A DNA stretch of 64,000 bases from Rhipidocladum racemiflorum (GCA_036346355.1 JAYEVF010000033.1:310001-374000); one strand, 5' to 3'. Shown: positions 33,601 through 45,002, numbered from the stretch's first letter. Program-made: numbers and translations. Notes: generated from the sequence alone by a model not told the origin.

Positions 33601-34195
33601 GTTCGCGGATGCTTGGTCGGGCAAACGTCCCACCCATCCCTCGCTCCGGAGACCCGTTGCCTCGCGCCGGGTAGGAGTTCGCGGATGCTTGGTCGGGCAA
33701 AGTCCCACCCATCCCTCGCTCCGGAGACCCGTTGCCTCGCGCCGGGTAGGAGTTCGCGGATGCTTGGTCGGGCAAAAGTCCCACCCATCCCTCGCTCCGG
33801 AGACCCGTTGCCTCGCGCCGGGTAGGAGTTCTCGGAGGCTTGGTCGAACAAGCGTCCACCCCTCCCTAGCTCCGGTGACTCATTGCCTCGCGCCGGGTAG
33901 GAGTTCGCGGATGCTTGGTCGGGCAAACGTCCCACCCATCCCTCGCTCCGGAGACCCGTTGCCTCGCGCCGGGTAGGAGTACGCGGATGCTTGGTCGGAC
34001 AAGCGTCCACCCATCCTCGCTCTGGAGACCCGTTGCCTCGCCCGGGTAGGAGTTGTGGATGCTTGGTCGAGACAAGCGTCCACCCATCCCTCGCTCCGGA
34101 GACCCGTTGCCTCGCGCCGGGTAGGAGTTCGCGGATGCTTAGTCGGGCAAACGTCCCACCCATCCCTCGCTCCGGAGACCCGTTGCCTCGCGGAT
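33601..34195. repeat. 73-77-bp minisatellite, eight units, in element Z
   Basis: Units start at 33601, 33677, 33752, 33828, 33903, 33979, 34052 and 34127, each beginning like GTTCGCGGATGCTTGGTCGG and containing CTCCGGAGACCCGTTGCC. The array lies in the long non-coding part after pol. Units differ by a few substitutions and 1-4-base indels. Overlapping open frames on both strands are by-products of the repeat. Confidence 0.93.
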
Positions 34196-34653
34196 GCTTC
34201 GTGGATATTTAGTCGCACCGACACTACAATTCGTTCGTTGCCCCGGTTCATCTATTCACGAAATAACCGGCCGGGTTAAGGTGCCAACCTCCCCTTCGCT
34301 CCGAAGGACCGGAGAACACACCATGTTACACTAGCCAAGTCATTGAGAAAATACGCCCAAGTCGGTATCCTGTCTTTCCCTCGGCAAGGAAGGAGAGGGT
34401 GCTTACGCATTATGCGACTATACCTATTCTCGCGTCCCAACCCGGAACTGGGCTGGGTAAAGAATCGAGACCGTTTTACGATTACTAATCAAGGTACGAT
34501 AGGAAGCTAAGAATGCATGACCAGAAGGAATTCAAGCAAGGAGGACAAAGAACAGATATAGGTAAAAATCCCCTGCTGGGAGTTACATAATATCATCCCA
34601 ATCATACATGATATGGAAATCCAACAGAAACTCCTATACGAAACAAGGCGGAC
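34196..34653. other. Element Z post-pol non-coding region
   Basis: No coding signal; separates the minisatellite from the antisense reading frames. Confidence 0.5.
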
Positions 34654-37600
34654 TTAGACGCGATGAGCACGCGTCACGGCTTCCGCGAGGGCATCCTTGG
34701 CTTCCAGCAGCCGCGGCACCATCCCGATCAGTATGTCGAGGTTTGCGAGGTCTCTGGCAAGGGCCTCCTCTGCGGCCATTATCATGTCGAAATCCGCCCA
34801 TAGACCTTCAATGAAGGCCTCGAGATCGTTGGCGACGGGAAGACCCCCGTGAGCGAGAGCGTCACCCGGAAGATCAAGAACCATGTTAGGGGCTCCCTCC
34901 TCCCCCAGCAGCGGTGGGATCTACGCCTGAGCGGCCCCTCATCAGTCGGCAAAAATAGGGTCTTCTTCCATGACTTCCCCGGGGATGTCAGCCATTGAAA
35001 AAGCAAGGGAGAACAGGGATAGAGAGTGATCGTCTACTCTGAAACTAACAAGGTGGGCGAGGAAGGCAAAAAAGGCCAGAGCTAAATAAGAACGCGGGAA
35101 GCCCAGGCGTCCCCACGTCCCAGAAGTTCAGGAGTCATTAAGTCCCTCTAACACTGGTCCTTGGCGTCTGGTCTCCGTCGGGAGAAACTAAACGCTTCTC
35201 GGACAAAGGGACCCGTGGAAGCGAACGAACACGCATAGTCATTTGATAAAATGGGTAATTTAATTCAGTGTCTACAAAAATTCCCTCACACAAAGATACA
35301 CGAGCTAAGAAGGAGGCGGCTTCTCTTTGCCTTTCCCTGAGTCGCGCATTCTGGCCTGAGCTCGGCCTTGCAGACTCCCTCGCGGTGGGCTCCGTCTTTG
35401 CTTCAGAAATCGACATAAAGCTTGACGATAAGCCAGAGATGCGGCGGAGGAAGGCTTCCCAAACGAAGGATATCTCGAACCACAGTAACGACGAGCAGCA
35501 GAAGAAAAACCGAAGTGCTCGCGTATATGAGTACATCCCTTCGCCTCCAACAACTGAGCAGTTTTGACGGAGCCCAGTCTCGCGCAGTAATCGCCGAAGG
35601 TCAGCGCTGAATCCCCAAAAATCTTAGTAGATTTCTCAAGGAAGGAGAGCGACTTCGGTGGAGGAGGATACGACTCGGGTGCATCAATACCGAACCGAGG
35701 AGGCTTTGAAGGAAGGCCTCCGTAGCCCGTGAATCCCGAGACAAGCGGATTCCAATTCCTTGAATCATGTCGTGACACTCCTCCGCTCGTTGTGCGTTAC
35801 GAAGATGAGCTTGGACCTCGCTTCGCGCCGTTGCGAGTTGAGAGGGGAATTCTTCCAGTTGCTTCTTCAACATGTTCTTGCCCTCTTCTGCAACCACCAA
35901 TAGGTTTTCAATTCCTCTATTCGATCATCTTTCTTCTTCTCGTTTCGCTCCGCCGCCATGCGAAGCTCGCTCCTCTTCGGTGAGGACGGTCCCGCATCGA
36001 GAAATTACCCCCTCGAGCTCTGCGTTTTAGCAGCCAAATCCGACTTTGAGATGCTTGACTGCACCTTGGCCAACGAGTCCTCGAGTCTGAAGTGCCCTTG
36101 AAAGATTAGCCTTCTCCGCTTCTAGTTCCACTACCCGTTCCTTCGCGGCATCGCAATCCTGGACCCCCTTGTTAAAGCGGCCCAAATGCGTCCAGAAATC
36201 GTAGCGATATTTCGAAGCGTCTGACCCCCTAAAAATGGAGAAGGAATGAAGAAGGGCGTTGAAAGACACAGATACCCGATAAAATAAGCTCAAAAGGGAA
36301 GGTACCTTTAAATGATGGTCCATCGAGATCTCACGAGAGAGAAAGGTCATTGACTTCCTTAAATAAGGCCCACAGATTTATTGTAAGGAGAAAAAGCCAT
36401 CGCATCTTTCTTAAAGACGGAGATACACCCCCTCTCAAAATCGAGGCTGAAAAATCCGACAAATCAAAGCGGACAAAAGAGGAGCCCACACCACCGCAGG
36501 GCTGGTTGGTTCGAAGGTAAAATCCCTCCACCGGAGGGAGGACGCTTGAGTACTTGGAATCGGAGGTTACGGATCCTCCTCCTCACGCTGACGAGCAAAG
36601 GAGTGGTGAGCGCCCCAGTTTGGACCTGCTCCAACGGTGTTAAAGCCTCCGCCTCCTCCGCATTATTACCTCCTGCATCAACTTCGTCAAAACCTGAAAG
36701 GACATCGCACCCTAACGAGCTGGCGGGAAAAGTGTCAAGAGTAAGACCTTCTCCCCCGGTGGGGGTGTCAGGAGTGGAAATGTTTAACCGCAAACCCCGA
36801 GTCTCCCCTGTCGCGGGGGCGGCCACACCTTCAAGTTTCCCCCGTGCGCACTCTGCAGCCGGAGAATCACCATCATCCTCGTCATATACATCGATAGTCT
36901 CCACTCCGGGAATCCCTAGAAATGAGTACTCGGGGGATTGACCCCCGTCAACATGCACATCAACGGAAGGGTCAAGTGGGAGGGCCGAGGGAACCTCCCC
37001 CATAGCAGCTGGACTTGATGTGGTCTCGGGAAAATTCGTATCCGGGACGGATGGCATATTTGGGGGCTCGCCCGCAACAGCCAAGGGAAGCGTTTCGGAG
37101 GGCCCCCCCCCCCCGCGTCTACAGAATCCGAAGGGGGCGGTGGCAGGAGAGACGTAACCGCCACAGAGCCGGAGGAATCACCTTCGTCGCTGGATTCCTC
37201 TGCACCCCAATCCGCATCCTCGTCGTCATCATCCCCCAAATCCTCGCTCCCACCGTGGCGGCAGCAGCTTGGGGCAGCGCCACACGAGTTAACCTTGCTC
37301 GTTTGGCCGGACGGGAGAACCAAGCGACCCTCGGGGATGAGGGGGCGGCGTCCCGATCGATAAACGAGCATCGGGTGACCCCTATAGCGCTCATAGCGGC
37401 CTCATACTCCATTGCTTGGCAAGGGCCCAGAAGCTTGCGAGCCAATCTCTCGGCCACCCTGCGCCCCAGGTCTTGTACCCCCTCAGGTCGAATCACGGAT
37501 ACCGTGCCTCCCAACGACCGCTCCAGAGTAACGGCGGAGCTCCTGGCCAAAGGGTCGATACGACATAGACAATATTCCTCCACCAAATCTCGCATTGTAC

Positions 37601-38269
37601 TCTGGGCACGAAGAGCCTTGGATAATCAAGATATCCTATTTCCTCCGCGGTCGCTCAATTAGGGGATCGAATCGCGCGGACTGGACCCATCGAAGTATGG
37701 AGGGAAGAGTCTGTGCCCACGAGAATTTGATAATACCACCGTGACATCCATCCTGAATCCCATTTTCCCTTGGCGGCCGCTACTGGGATTTCCTTTATAA
37801 GGGACCTCTTCGTGCGAAAATTCGAGAGCCAAAACCACGACTTGCGGCCTTCGTTCCACTGTTTTACTGTTGTTTGATTTGCCAAAACGCATCTTCTATG
37901 AGAGAAAACAAGCACCGGTCAAGTGGATCCCAGCCGGACGGAACGCCCATTCCAGACCGCCAATCGCACAATAAGCGTTAGGGGTAAGGCGTGAAAGCTC
38001 TGCATGGAAAACCCGAATCTTGGCCTTGATAGAGGCGGGCGAAGCGAAGCCTCGCCCGGAAACGCCGCGAATACCATCGCTTCATTCGCCTGGTGAGGGG
38101 TTTCCTCATCACCAGGAAGGCGCATGGAAGGGCGTATTACCCCGAAATCAGCCGCTAATGCGTCGAGATCGGCAGAGCTCAACGCCGACCGCCCCAAAAT
38201 GGGGGATAATCCCGCGGCATCCTCCTTGCTCAAAACCGGCTTTATCTTAGGAGGGCGCCTAGGACCCAT
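34654..38269 (-). pseudogene. Element Z antisense accessory ORF (Transposase_28-like)
   Basis: Tat-lineage elements often carry an additional gene in antisense between pol and the 3' LTR, annotated in rice as 'putative gypsy type transposon' (Transposase_28). The minus strand from 38269 reads 'MGPRRPPKIKPVLSKEDAAG', 'RPSMRLPGDEETPHQANEAM' and 'LPLTLIVRLAVWNGRSVRLG'. After a shift it continues 'KSWFWLSNFRTKRSLIKEIP' (37830-37770) and a Pro/Asp/Glu-rich central part (37371-36464). Next are coiled-coil-like pieces ('DAAKERVVELEAEKANLSRA', 36150; 'LKKQLEEFPSQLATARSEVQ', 35860) and an end near 34654. Multiple shifts and stops. Function is unknown; despite the name, no transposase activity is shown. 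Confidence 0.65.
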
Positions 38270-38454
38270 GGAGATCTAGGTTGGTGGAAGATCAGGAAGA
38301 CAGATACCAGAAGAGAACACGAACGAGAAAAGAAAACGGACGAAATGCGGAGCAAAAGAAAAGGAGCCTCGCCACCGTCGGAAAACCCTATCTAAAAAAA
38401 AAAAACTCTTGGACGTTTACTGTTACATCCCAGCGAGCAGAACGACATCTACCC

Positions 38455-38472
38455 ACTGACATGAGGGGCTAG
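38455..38472 (+). promoter_or_regulatory. Polypurine tract of element Z
   Basis: CTGACATGAGGGGCTAG immediately precedes the 3' LTR start; it is short and impure but in the right place for the plus-strand primer. Confidence 0.45.
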
Positions 38473-39070
38473 TGTGGTGGACCGGCCAGGCTCATCCCTT
38501 CCCCTCGGCTAGCTAAACGAAGCCCCTGTATCTAATGGCCCACGAGAACGGATTTCTAAACGTCAACCTCTTCCTTCGATAAAGCCATAAGTCCATACCT
38601 TAGGAGATCATCCCCCGGTAAAAAGGGATGATGGATAAAGATCGCCCCTTTCCCCCCCTCCGCAACGAGGGGAAGTCCCCTTCCGTGGCGAGGGAAAAAA
38701 CCGGAGGAAATCACTCCCAGCAATGTCTCCCTCTGACGTGAACCTAGTGTTAATCTCCAAGGTCTGACATCCCCCAACAACTCCTCCCGAGTACACAATG
38801 ACGTGTCCAGGCAATCTGAAACCCCAACACAAGTGAAATTCCCGTCGAACCCCTATAAAAGGAGTACGAACAGAGGGCAAAAAACCCAACGTATGAGAGA
38901 CGTGATTCAATAAAAAAAAATTCAGGTTAGCCCTTGGCAAGAAATAATAAAGAAAAAGAAGGCCTATAAAGCGGGGAAGAGGACAAGGTAGAAGCGGGTT
39001 CCCCGAAAAATAAGAAACAGTCCGACGAAGAGGAAGAGAAAAAGAGACCCGGTGGTTCCACGAAACCACA
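38473..39070 (+). mobile_element. Element Z 3' LTR, 598 bp
   Basis: TGTGGTGGACC ... GAAACCACA, followed by the 5-bp duplication CCAAT (39071-39075). This is the normal outer end of the insertion. Confidence 0.88.
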
Positions 39071-39425
39071 CCAATACTCCTATTGTGCTAGATTTTCTTA
39101 CCATAGCCAGTGCTTGCGATCTTCGATATACAGGGACACTACAACCATGTGTTGACAAATCGTGAAAGAGGCTTGAGCATAGGCAATCGGATAAGGCGTG
39201 ATTACTTTCCTTCTGATGGTCCCGATACCCTCGAACCTCCCCTCATGGCGAGATCGAGGCACACCTATAAGTTCAACCTGAGCAATGTAATCAACACAGA
39301 AGTCGATGACCTCTTCAGTTGCATAACCTTCAATAGTGCTACCTTACGGTCGAGATCGGTTCCGTACGCTCGAATTGAGAATTCCCATGTACCTCTCAAA
39401 AGGGTATGTGCTACGTAGGAACACG
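39071..39425 (-). pseudogene. CACTA transposase, DUF4218-like part
   Basis: The minus strand reads 'YPFERYMGILNSSVRNRSRP', then a stop and 'GSIIEGYATEEVIDFCVDYI', 'QVELIGVPRSRHEG' and 'QASFTICQHMVVVSLYIEDR'. It continues in the same protein order from 39797 (across the MITE) and into 28129 (across element Z). Confidence 0.85.
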
Positions 39426-39788
39426 TAGAGGTGCAAATGGATCAAAGTCTAGCACAAGTCTGATCTAAGTCCAAAATTTTGTTTCTTTGATCTAATCCAA
39501 TCCAAATCTAAAACTAATAGGTCTATATCCAACCCAGGCCCAAATAAAGGTTTGGATATTGATCCAAGTCATTTACATGCACAACTAATAGCACTATAAC
39601 GTCAACTCTACATCAACTCAACATGGCCCTACATCAATTTAGTACAAAATACATAGGTCCAATCCTGGCCCAATCTGGCCTAGATCCAATCCAAATAGCT
39701 ATGGATCTAAAATGAGTCCAATCTATTTGTAGTTTTGGACCGGTCTAATCCAAAAGTCTAGACCGGTCCAAGCCCATTAGCACCCCTA
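39426..39788. mobile_element. hAT MITE, 363 bp, with 8-bp TSD
   Basis: Ends TAGAGGTGCAAATGG and CCATTAGCACCCCTA are inverted repeats of the hAT TAGNGGTG type. The 8-bp duplication GGAACACG lies at 39418-39425 and 39789-39796. Removing it restores the CACTA frame ('YRPVF|LRS'). No coding capacity; AT-rich interior. Confidence 0.93.
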
Positions 39789-39796
39789 GGAACACG

Positions 39797-40876
39797 GGCC
39801 TGTACATCTTTATTTCTCTCACAAGGTGAACAATGAGATGGACCATGATATCAAAAACGACAGAGGGAAATACATCTCAAGATTACACAGAGTCATGACC
39901 ACTTTGCCCTATAGAGCATCTAATCATTTGGGATCAATGGCCTTCTCAGCAATTGTGTTAAAGAAATAACACAACCTTATGATTGTCTCCCAAATTTAGA
40001 TCGTCAAAATACTTCTAATTGCGATATGGAGCATCTGTGTCATTAGCACATGGCAATCATGAGACTTCATGCCAGTTATTTTCAAATCTTGTATCGAAAC
40101 AAGTATATTCATGTTGGAGGAGTAACCGGACGGGACTTTCACACTATGCAAGTACTAGCACAGTTCAGTTCTCTCAACCTTGGACCGAGTGTAACAAGCA
40201 GGTTCGTAGTATGTTTGGTCTTTATTAGTCTCTTTTGGTGACTTGGGTATGATGCCTATATCGACCAAGTCAAGCCATGCGTTGATACTGTCCTTTGTTT
40301 TGCCCTTAATGTTCAGTAAGAGACCAATCAAACTATCACGTACATTCTTCTCTAGGTCCCAATAATGTCGATGCAGTGATGAACTTCTAGGTGCTCCCAA
40401 TAAAGTAGGTTCCAAAATATTGATCTCTTCTTCCATATGCTTCTTTCATGGGTCCTTGATTTATGTCCCTTTCTAGGTGCAACATCCAAATCCTTAACCA
40501 TATCATAAACAGCTCCCCACTTAAAGGCCTTGGAGCTGAATCATCCTCGTCCATTTCGTCGAATTGTTTCTTCATCTTGCGGTATAAGTGATTCCTCGAA
40601 AGGAACCTATGGTGATGCATGTACATGGTTTTGCGCGAGTGATTCAGCCACACTGTCGGTATCATCTAAGCAATGAGTATAGGCTTTTGCTCCTTTTGTA
40701 ACTCTAACTCGATAGGTTAGCAATGGTAGGATAATCATTTATGGTGCAAAACAACATGCAACACAAATTAAATTTCTCTTGTTTGCATGGATCCCATACC
40801 TGTACCCCAAAAAGCCATAGTGTGTATATATCTTCCACCAATGTTGCTATATAAACATCAATGTTGTTCCTAGAGT
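39797..40876 (-). pseudogene. CACTA transposase, TNP2 catalytic part
   Basis: Transposase_tnp2-type sequence on the minus strand: 'RNNIDVYIATLVEDIYTLW' (40876-40820), 'KFNLCCMLFCTINDYPTIAN', 'HHHRFLSRNHLYRKMKKQFD' (40610), 'EKNVRDSLIGLLLNIKGKTK', 'SGYSSNMNILVSIQDLKITG', 'MKSHDCHVLMTQMLHIAIRS' and 'DIMVHLIVHLVREIKMYRPV'. The protein order continues across the hAT MITE. Frequent shifts and stops mark a dead gene. The catalytic N-terminal part beyond 40876 is missing: sequence between 40876 and 40961 is in frame but unlike TNP2. CACTA terminal inverted repeats for this copy were not located. Confidence 0.85.
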
Positions 40877-40961
40877 GCCTCTCAATCCTCCATGTTCCAT
40901 CAAAATGTGCTTCCCCTTTATAGACATCAAAATGTGGTTCCGTATGGATGATGGAAGTCAT

Positions 40962-42633
40962 CCAAGGGTGGAGATTGCTCCGGTTAGGCTATAAAAAGAG
41001 GGATAAAGGGATGCCTCTTCGTAAGGGTGAGGGTGTTGTGTGAGAAGGATTTTGGTTTCTTTATTCTCTCTTGAGTTTTACCCACCTGGTAGTGAGGCTT
41101 TGTAACCATTCCTCTCAGCTGAAATAGAAATTAAGTTTTGCTCAAGTTTTGGTTACCCTTCCCTCTTAAGTTTTTGATCTTCTTGATTTCTTGATATCTC
41201 CCTCCTCCTTGTTCTTTTGGTGCCAAGAATGAATGATTGATGGATGAATCTTCTATAGATCATATCCCAATCATCTAGGCCAGCTGCAACTCCCTCTTCT
41301 ATTTTCTTGTAAGAAATCGGTCTTTTGCTTGCGAGAAGAAAGATTTTTGGTAGATTATGTTCTTGCTCGTTTGAGGGTAGCTCTTTGGTGTTCTATCTTG
41401 CTATGACATGTGAGAGGTCATCTAATATTACATCAACCATCAAATCCTCATAAGCATGTTCAAGGTGAAGTTTTTGTGTTTGACCCGGTTTTGGTACAAC
41501 CTTCACTAAATTGGAAAAAAGTTGGAACTTTGAAGTCAATCCTTGTGATTCAAGGTTAGAATAGGTTCTTGACAGCCATATGAAGGTGCATACAAAGTTT
41601 CATAGGATTTGAATCAGCCTATCAAAAGTTATATCGATTCATGTTTTTGAAATCATGCTGATTAACTGTTCACCATGAAATTATTGTTTATCTGACACTA
41701 CCACTACTGTAGCATGGCGGAGCTGCCAGGCTGAACTTCTATGAAATTGATTCTTTTGCTCCAATTTAATTGTCTGATGTTTTGGCTTAGTTCTTTTGAG
41801 GGAAAATTTTTATTTGGCATCCCTCTCAAATCACCTTTTCCATCCTTCCGTTGTCATGCACTACAGATATTCTGGTCTACTTTTCTTTAGCATAATATCA
41901 TGTCAGCATGGATGGTAGCTTTAAATAAGGCTACCGTAGTTTAACAAAGCTATGCACACTCAACTAATTTACGTAGATCTAATCCAGAGAAAATCCTTTC
42001 CAACCGCATTGGAGGGAGAGGTATCATAGCTTTGCTTTAGATTTTTATAGATCCAACATTAAGTACTATGCATTCGAGGTGGTGTTTCAGATACCCACAC
42101 CAGCGCTACCTATGTTTGTCCATAGTCTCAGAGTATCTATTTCAAAATGGTTGTCCACGAGGAATAAAGAATGTAGTTATTACAATATTTCTGCTCCTAC
42201 TTACATGTTTTGGAAGAGGTTAAGTGATTGTGGTTGTTTCATTTAATAGGTCCAACCACTTACACAATCTCGTTAACTTTTTCTAGATTTAGTGCCTTCT
42301 CAGTTTGTATGCATTGTGGGTTGTGGAAAATATAGTGAAACAGAGAGAGAGTATGTATTGGAGATTTGGAGATGCTCCAACCACTTACACAATCTTTGGT
42401 AGTTAGAGTCCAGTCGTCTAAGAGGAAACCATATCCCCTGTAATTGCCCTCTTTTTTCTCTACATTATAGAGCTCGTTCAAAGGCAAGCAATCTAAAATC
42501 ACGGTAACTACTCATGGTAGCAAGATATAAGCAGTTGTACCGTGGTATGTAGCCTAACAGGGGAAACTAAGCTGGTTTAATATATTTATTAGACAATACC
42601 TACGAGCACTAGGATATATTCCCTTCTTTAAGG
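40962..42633 (+). other. LTR-like promoter region and unassigned sequence
   Basis: A TATA-like CTATAAAAAGAGGG near 40990 is followed by a leader-like CT/T-rich stretch to about 41260, a layout seen in retrotransposon LTRs and some gene promoters. No matching second LTR or coding region was found. From 41400 to 42600 I see nothing except the word CCAACCACTTACACAATC twice (42253 and 42378). Confidence 0.25.
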
Positions 42634-43995
42634 TCTGCTTTGTAGGTGAGCCTTGGGTTTAAGTTTGAAATATGACCCGGCTACTGCCTACGCCACATCC
42701 CAGCAGCGCTGCCGGCAAATTATAATCGTGTAACTTCTTCCTTTGCTGGGGTTTAGAAACAGACAAACGGCAGGTCGATTAAGACAACGGATGCAAACTC
42801 TGCTTCGCAAATCATGAGGTTAGTAAGTTGAATAGGTACCAACCAGGTTGTGCCGAGGTGATTCAGTAGTCATTTTGAACAACTCCGCGGGATACTAATA
42901 CCAGCAGCAAAGCAAACACTGCTTGAACAAATATATCTAACCCATCGGCTGCAGATTAAGGTTTCTCCGTTCCCTAGAAAGGTGAGATTGTTAACTCCTG
43001 GTCCGACACTGCTTAAATCTGTGACAGAACAAGCTTATATATTTCTATGCACATGATGCAATTGTAGTACCTCTAGAGCCGCGAAGCAAATCAACTTGAA
43101 GAGAGAAGAATTCCTCTCCAAGAAATCCAGTCCCAGACGCAGATATATCACTTGATCGTCTTGCTCAAAATGAAAGAAGATTTCGCTAGGTCATCGCCTG
43201 TGGCGAAGCTCTGGAACAGAAGGTACTGCAAGATCGAGCAGCGATACAAGCTCTTGGCATCGCCCCACCTTGCTTTGCTTTTTCCAAAGCATGGTTCCTT
43301 GCTTGCAGTTGCAGGTAGTGTCGAACCTGACTGACTCTGAGCTTTTCGTTTGTTCTTTTCTTCTTTAAAGCAGAGTCTGCCTTTCTTTCTTTTCTTTTCT
43401 TTTTTCTTTTTTTTTTTAAAAAAAGCATAAATGCAAAGAGACTATGCTGCACTGTGTTTAAACATCAGTGACTAAATTGAAAAAGGGGATCAAATCATAA
43501 GGTGATGTATCCCCAAAATTAAAAGATTCAATTGAAGATCTTAAAATCGAAAGTTTTTGGATTTTTGAGCTGAAATTTCCCCGGTTCAGAATTCGAAAAT
43601 TCGTGTTGAAATTTCACCGGTTGAAAATTTCCAAATTCGGGTTGAAATTTCCCTAAACGAAAATTTCAATTATGGAGTTTGAAAGTTTTCCATTTAACCT
43701 GTTGAAACATGGAACTGACGATTTTTGAAGTGCGTGAGGGACGACAGCAAGAGCGGGAAGATGGGGAAGAAACACATGTCGCATGAGGGGCTATCAGATT
43801 AACTATACACATATGAACACAAGTGTATCCCGCGTGTTGTCAACTATTGAGTTTTGATGCATGTGGTTAACTACAAATTAGCCAAACCCTTTTCCTTTAG
43901 CATTAGCGCTCTGTTTTTAAGCGAATTTCTACATTTGTATGGGTTCGCTCTCGGTCTTCAACCTTTAATGCACTTTCTGGCAAGTTCGCTAGATA
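42634..43995. repeat. Block A, copy 1 (segmental duplication)
   Basis: Matches 56518-56650, 59752-60687 and 63382-63730 in the same order. Landmarks are TGAGCCTTGGGTTTAAGTTT, the word GGGGTTTAGAAACAGA, CTGGAACAGAAGGTACT, CATGGTTCCTTGCTTGCAG and the GAAATTTCACC repeats. Copy 2 is interrupted by two large insertions; copy 1 is close to the pre-insertion state. Confidence 0.88.
43104..43334 (+). pseudogene. Short conserved ORF in block A, copy 1 (unknown)
   Basis: In the frame used by copy 2 it reads 'PDADISLDRLAQNERRFR', then a TAG, then 'VIACGEALEQKVLQDRAAI'. Copy 2 (60154-60282) has Trp at that stop and an ATG in front. An alternative 60-codon frame (43152-43334) is also open. I do not recognise the product; conservation between copies may only reflect the duplication. 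Confidence 0.3.
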
Positions 43996-44325
43996 TATGC
44001 ACTGTTAGTTTGCACTGAAAAATTAAATTCTTTAAGCTCCACTGCCAATTGTGAACTTCTCATCTTCAGTAAATCGTATTTCTCACATCAACAAAATGTT
44101 ATTTGTTTGAAGTTCTAAACGGAACACCAAGATTACTGTTGTAACAAGGTCACCAAACATAAATCGGGAATGTAGGTGACTGTCACCTTGAGCGGTAGGA
44201 ATATTAGAGTATGGTTGGTAATACATTTGTGGAAATAAAGAGTAAAGAAAGACCTGACAGAATATGTTTAATTATTTCCAAGAAGCACAACGCCTGAAGT
44301 TATAGCAAGTATTTCGACTCGACAG

Positions 44326-45002
44326 CAGAGGCGTAGCCAACCATGGGGCGCTGTGGGGCGTGCGCCCCTGCTCCAACGCGATGACAGGAAGAAATTCGAG
44401 GATATCACGCTCATCCTTCCTGTCAGGCTGAAACAAGACATGATCAGATTAGCCCAAAAAAGATAGATCATCACTAATGCAATATCAAATAGATTTTAAA
44501 GAAAGGATCTAGATATTGTTCATCTTGCATTTGATGTTAGATTTGTTGGGCATCATTAATGCAATGTCAAATGAATTTTAAAGAAAGGATCTAGATATTG
44601 TTCATGCCATGGGCCTTAATTATGGATGTGAAAGAGAATTTGTAAAATTGGATTTTTTTCGACAATGAAGGCTATCAAAACTGATTTGCGCAACAAAGTC
44701 TCCGATGACTGGCTCAATGACTTAATGGTGTGCTACACCGAGAAAACAATATTCAAATCTATTGATGATGAAGCAATTATGGACTGCTTTCAAAGGATGA
44801 AAACCCGTATAATGTGCTTGCTTGTTGCCTCCAAATCCAACTCGTAGCTAGTGTGCCTAGCAACTTCATTTATGTGAGTATCTTATAAACTTCTACTTTG
44901 TTTCACTTGTTAAATAGTTATTTATATATAAATTTGGCTTTTAGTAGTAGTTGAAATATTTAGCTTAGCCCCCTCTCTAATTTAGTCCTGGCTTCGCCAC
45001 TG
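44326..45002 (+). mobile_element. hAT element remnant with 8-bp TSD
   Basis: Ends CAGAGGCGTAGCCAACC and TCCTGGCTTCGCCACTG are inverted repeats of the hAT group whose transposases carry a TTF-type zinc finger. The duplication CTCGACAG lies at 44318-44325 and 45003-45010. 677 bp, so an internal deletion derivative. A tandem repeat of about 85 bp (TTTAAAGAAAGGATCTAGAT at 44495 and 44578) lies in the middle. Confidence 0.9.
44665..44847 (+). pseudogene. hAT transposase C-terminal (dimerisation) fragment
   Basis: A 60-codon frame, 'MKAIKTDLRNKVSDDWLNDL' followed by 'MVCYTEKTIFKSIDDEAIMD' and 'CFQRMKTR', matches the C-terminal hAT dimerisation region of plant TTF-zinc-finger hAT proteins. It is the only coding part left in the element. 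It may act as an isolated dimer-forming peptide only if expressed, for which nothing here speaks. Confidence 0.75.

Larger units (their letters stand above)
38473..39591. repeat. Chimeric direct repeat, right copy (Z LTR + CACTA + half MITE)
   Basis: 1119 bp counterpart of 28130-29243. Here the LTR, CACTA flank and MITE are in their natural order, so this is the source copy. Confidence 0.9.

Noticed and set aside
33601..34195. Regular repeats as a CRISPR array
   Set aside because: The repeat unit is contiguous, with no unique spacers, in a plant retrotransposon; it is a minisatellite.
33387..34251. Long open frames on both strands through the 77-bp repeats
   Set aside because: The repeat has no stop in several frames; the predicted proteins are only repeats of the unit.
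36546..37662. Plus-strand open frames in the Z accessory region
   Set aside because: The minus strand carries the recognisable Transposase_28-like protein; the plus frames have no motif.
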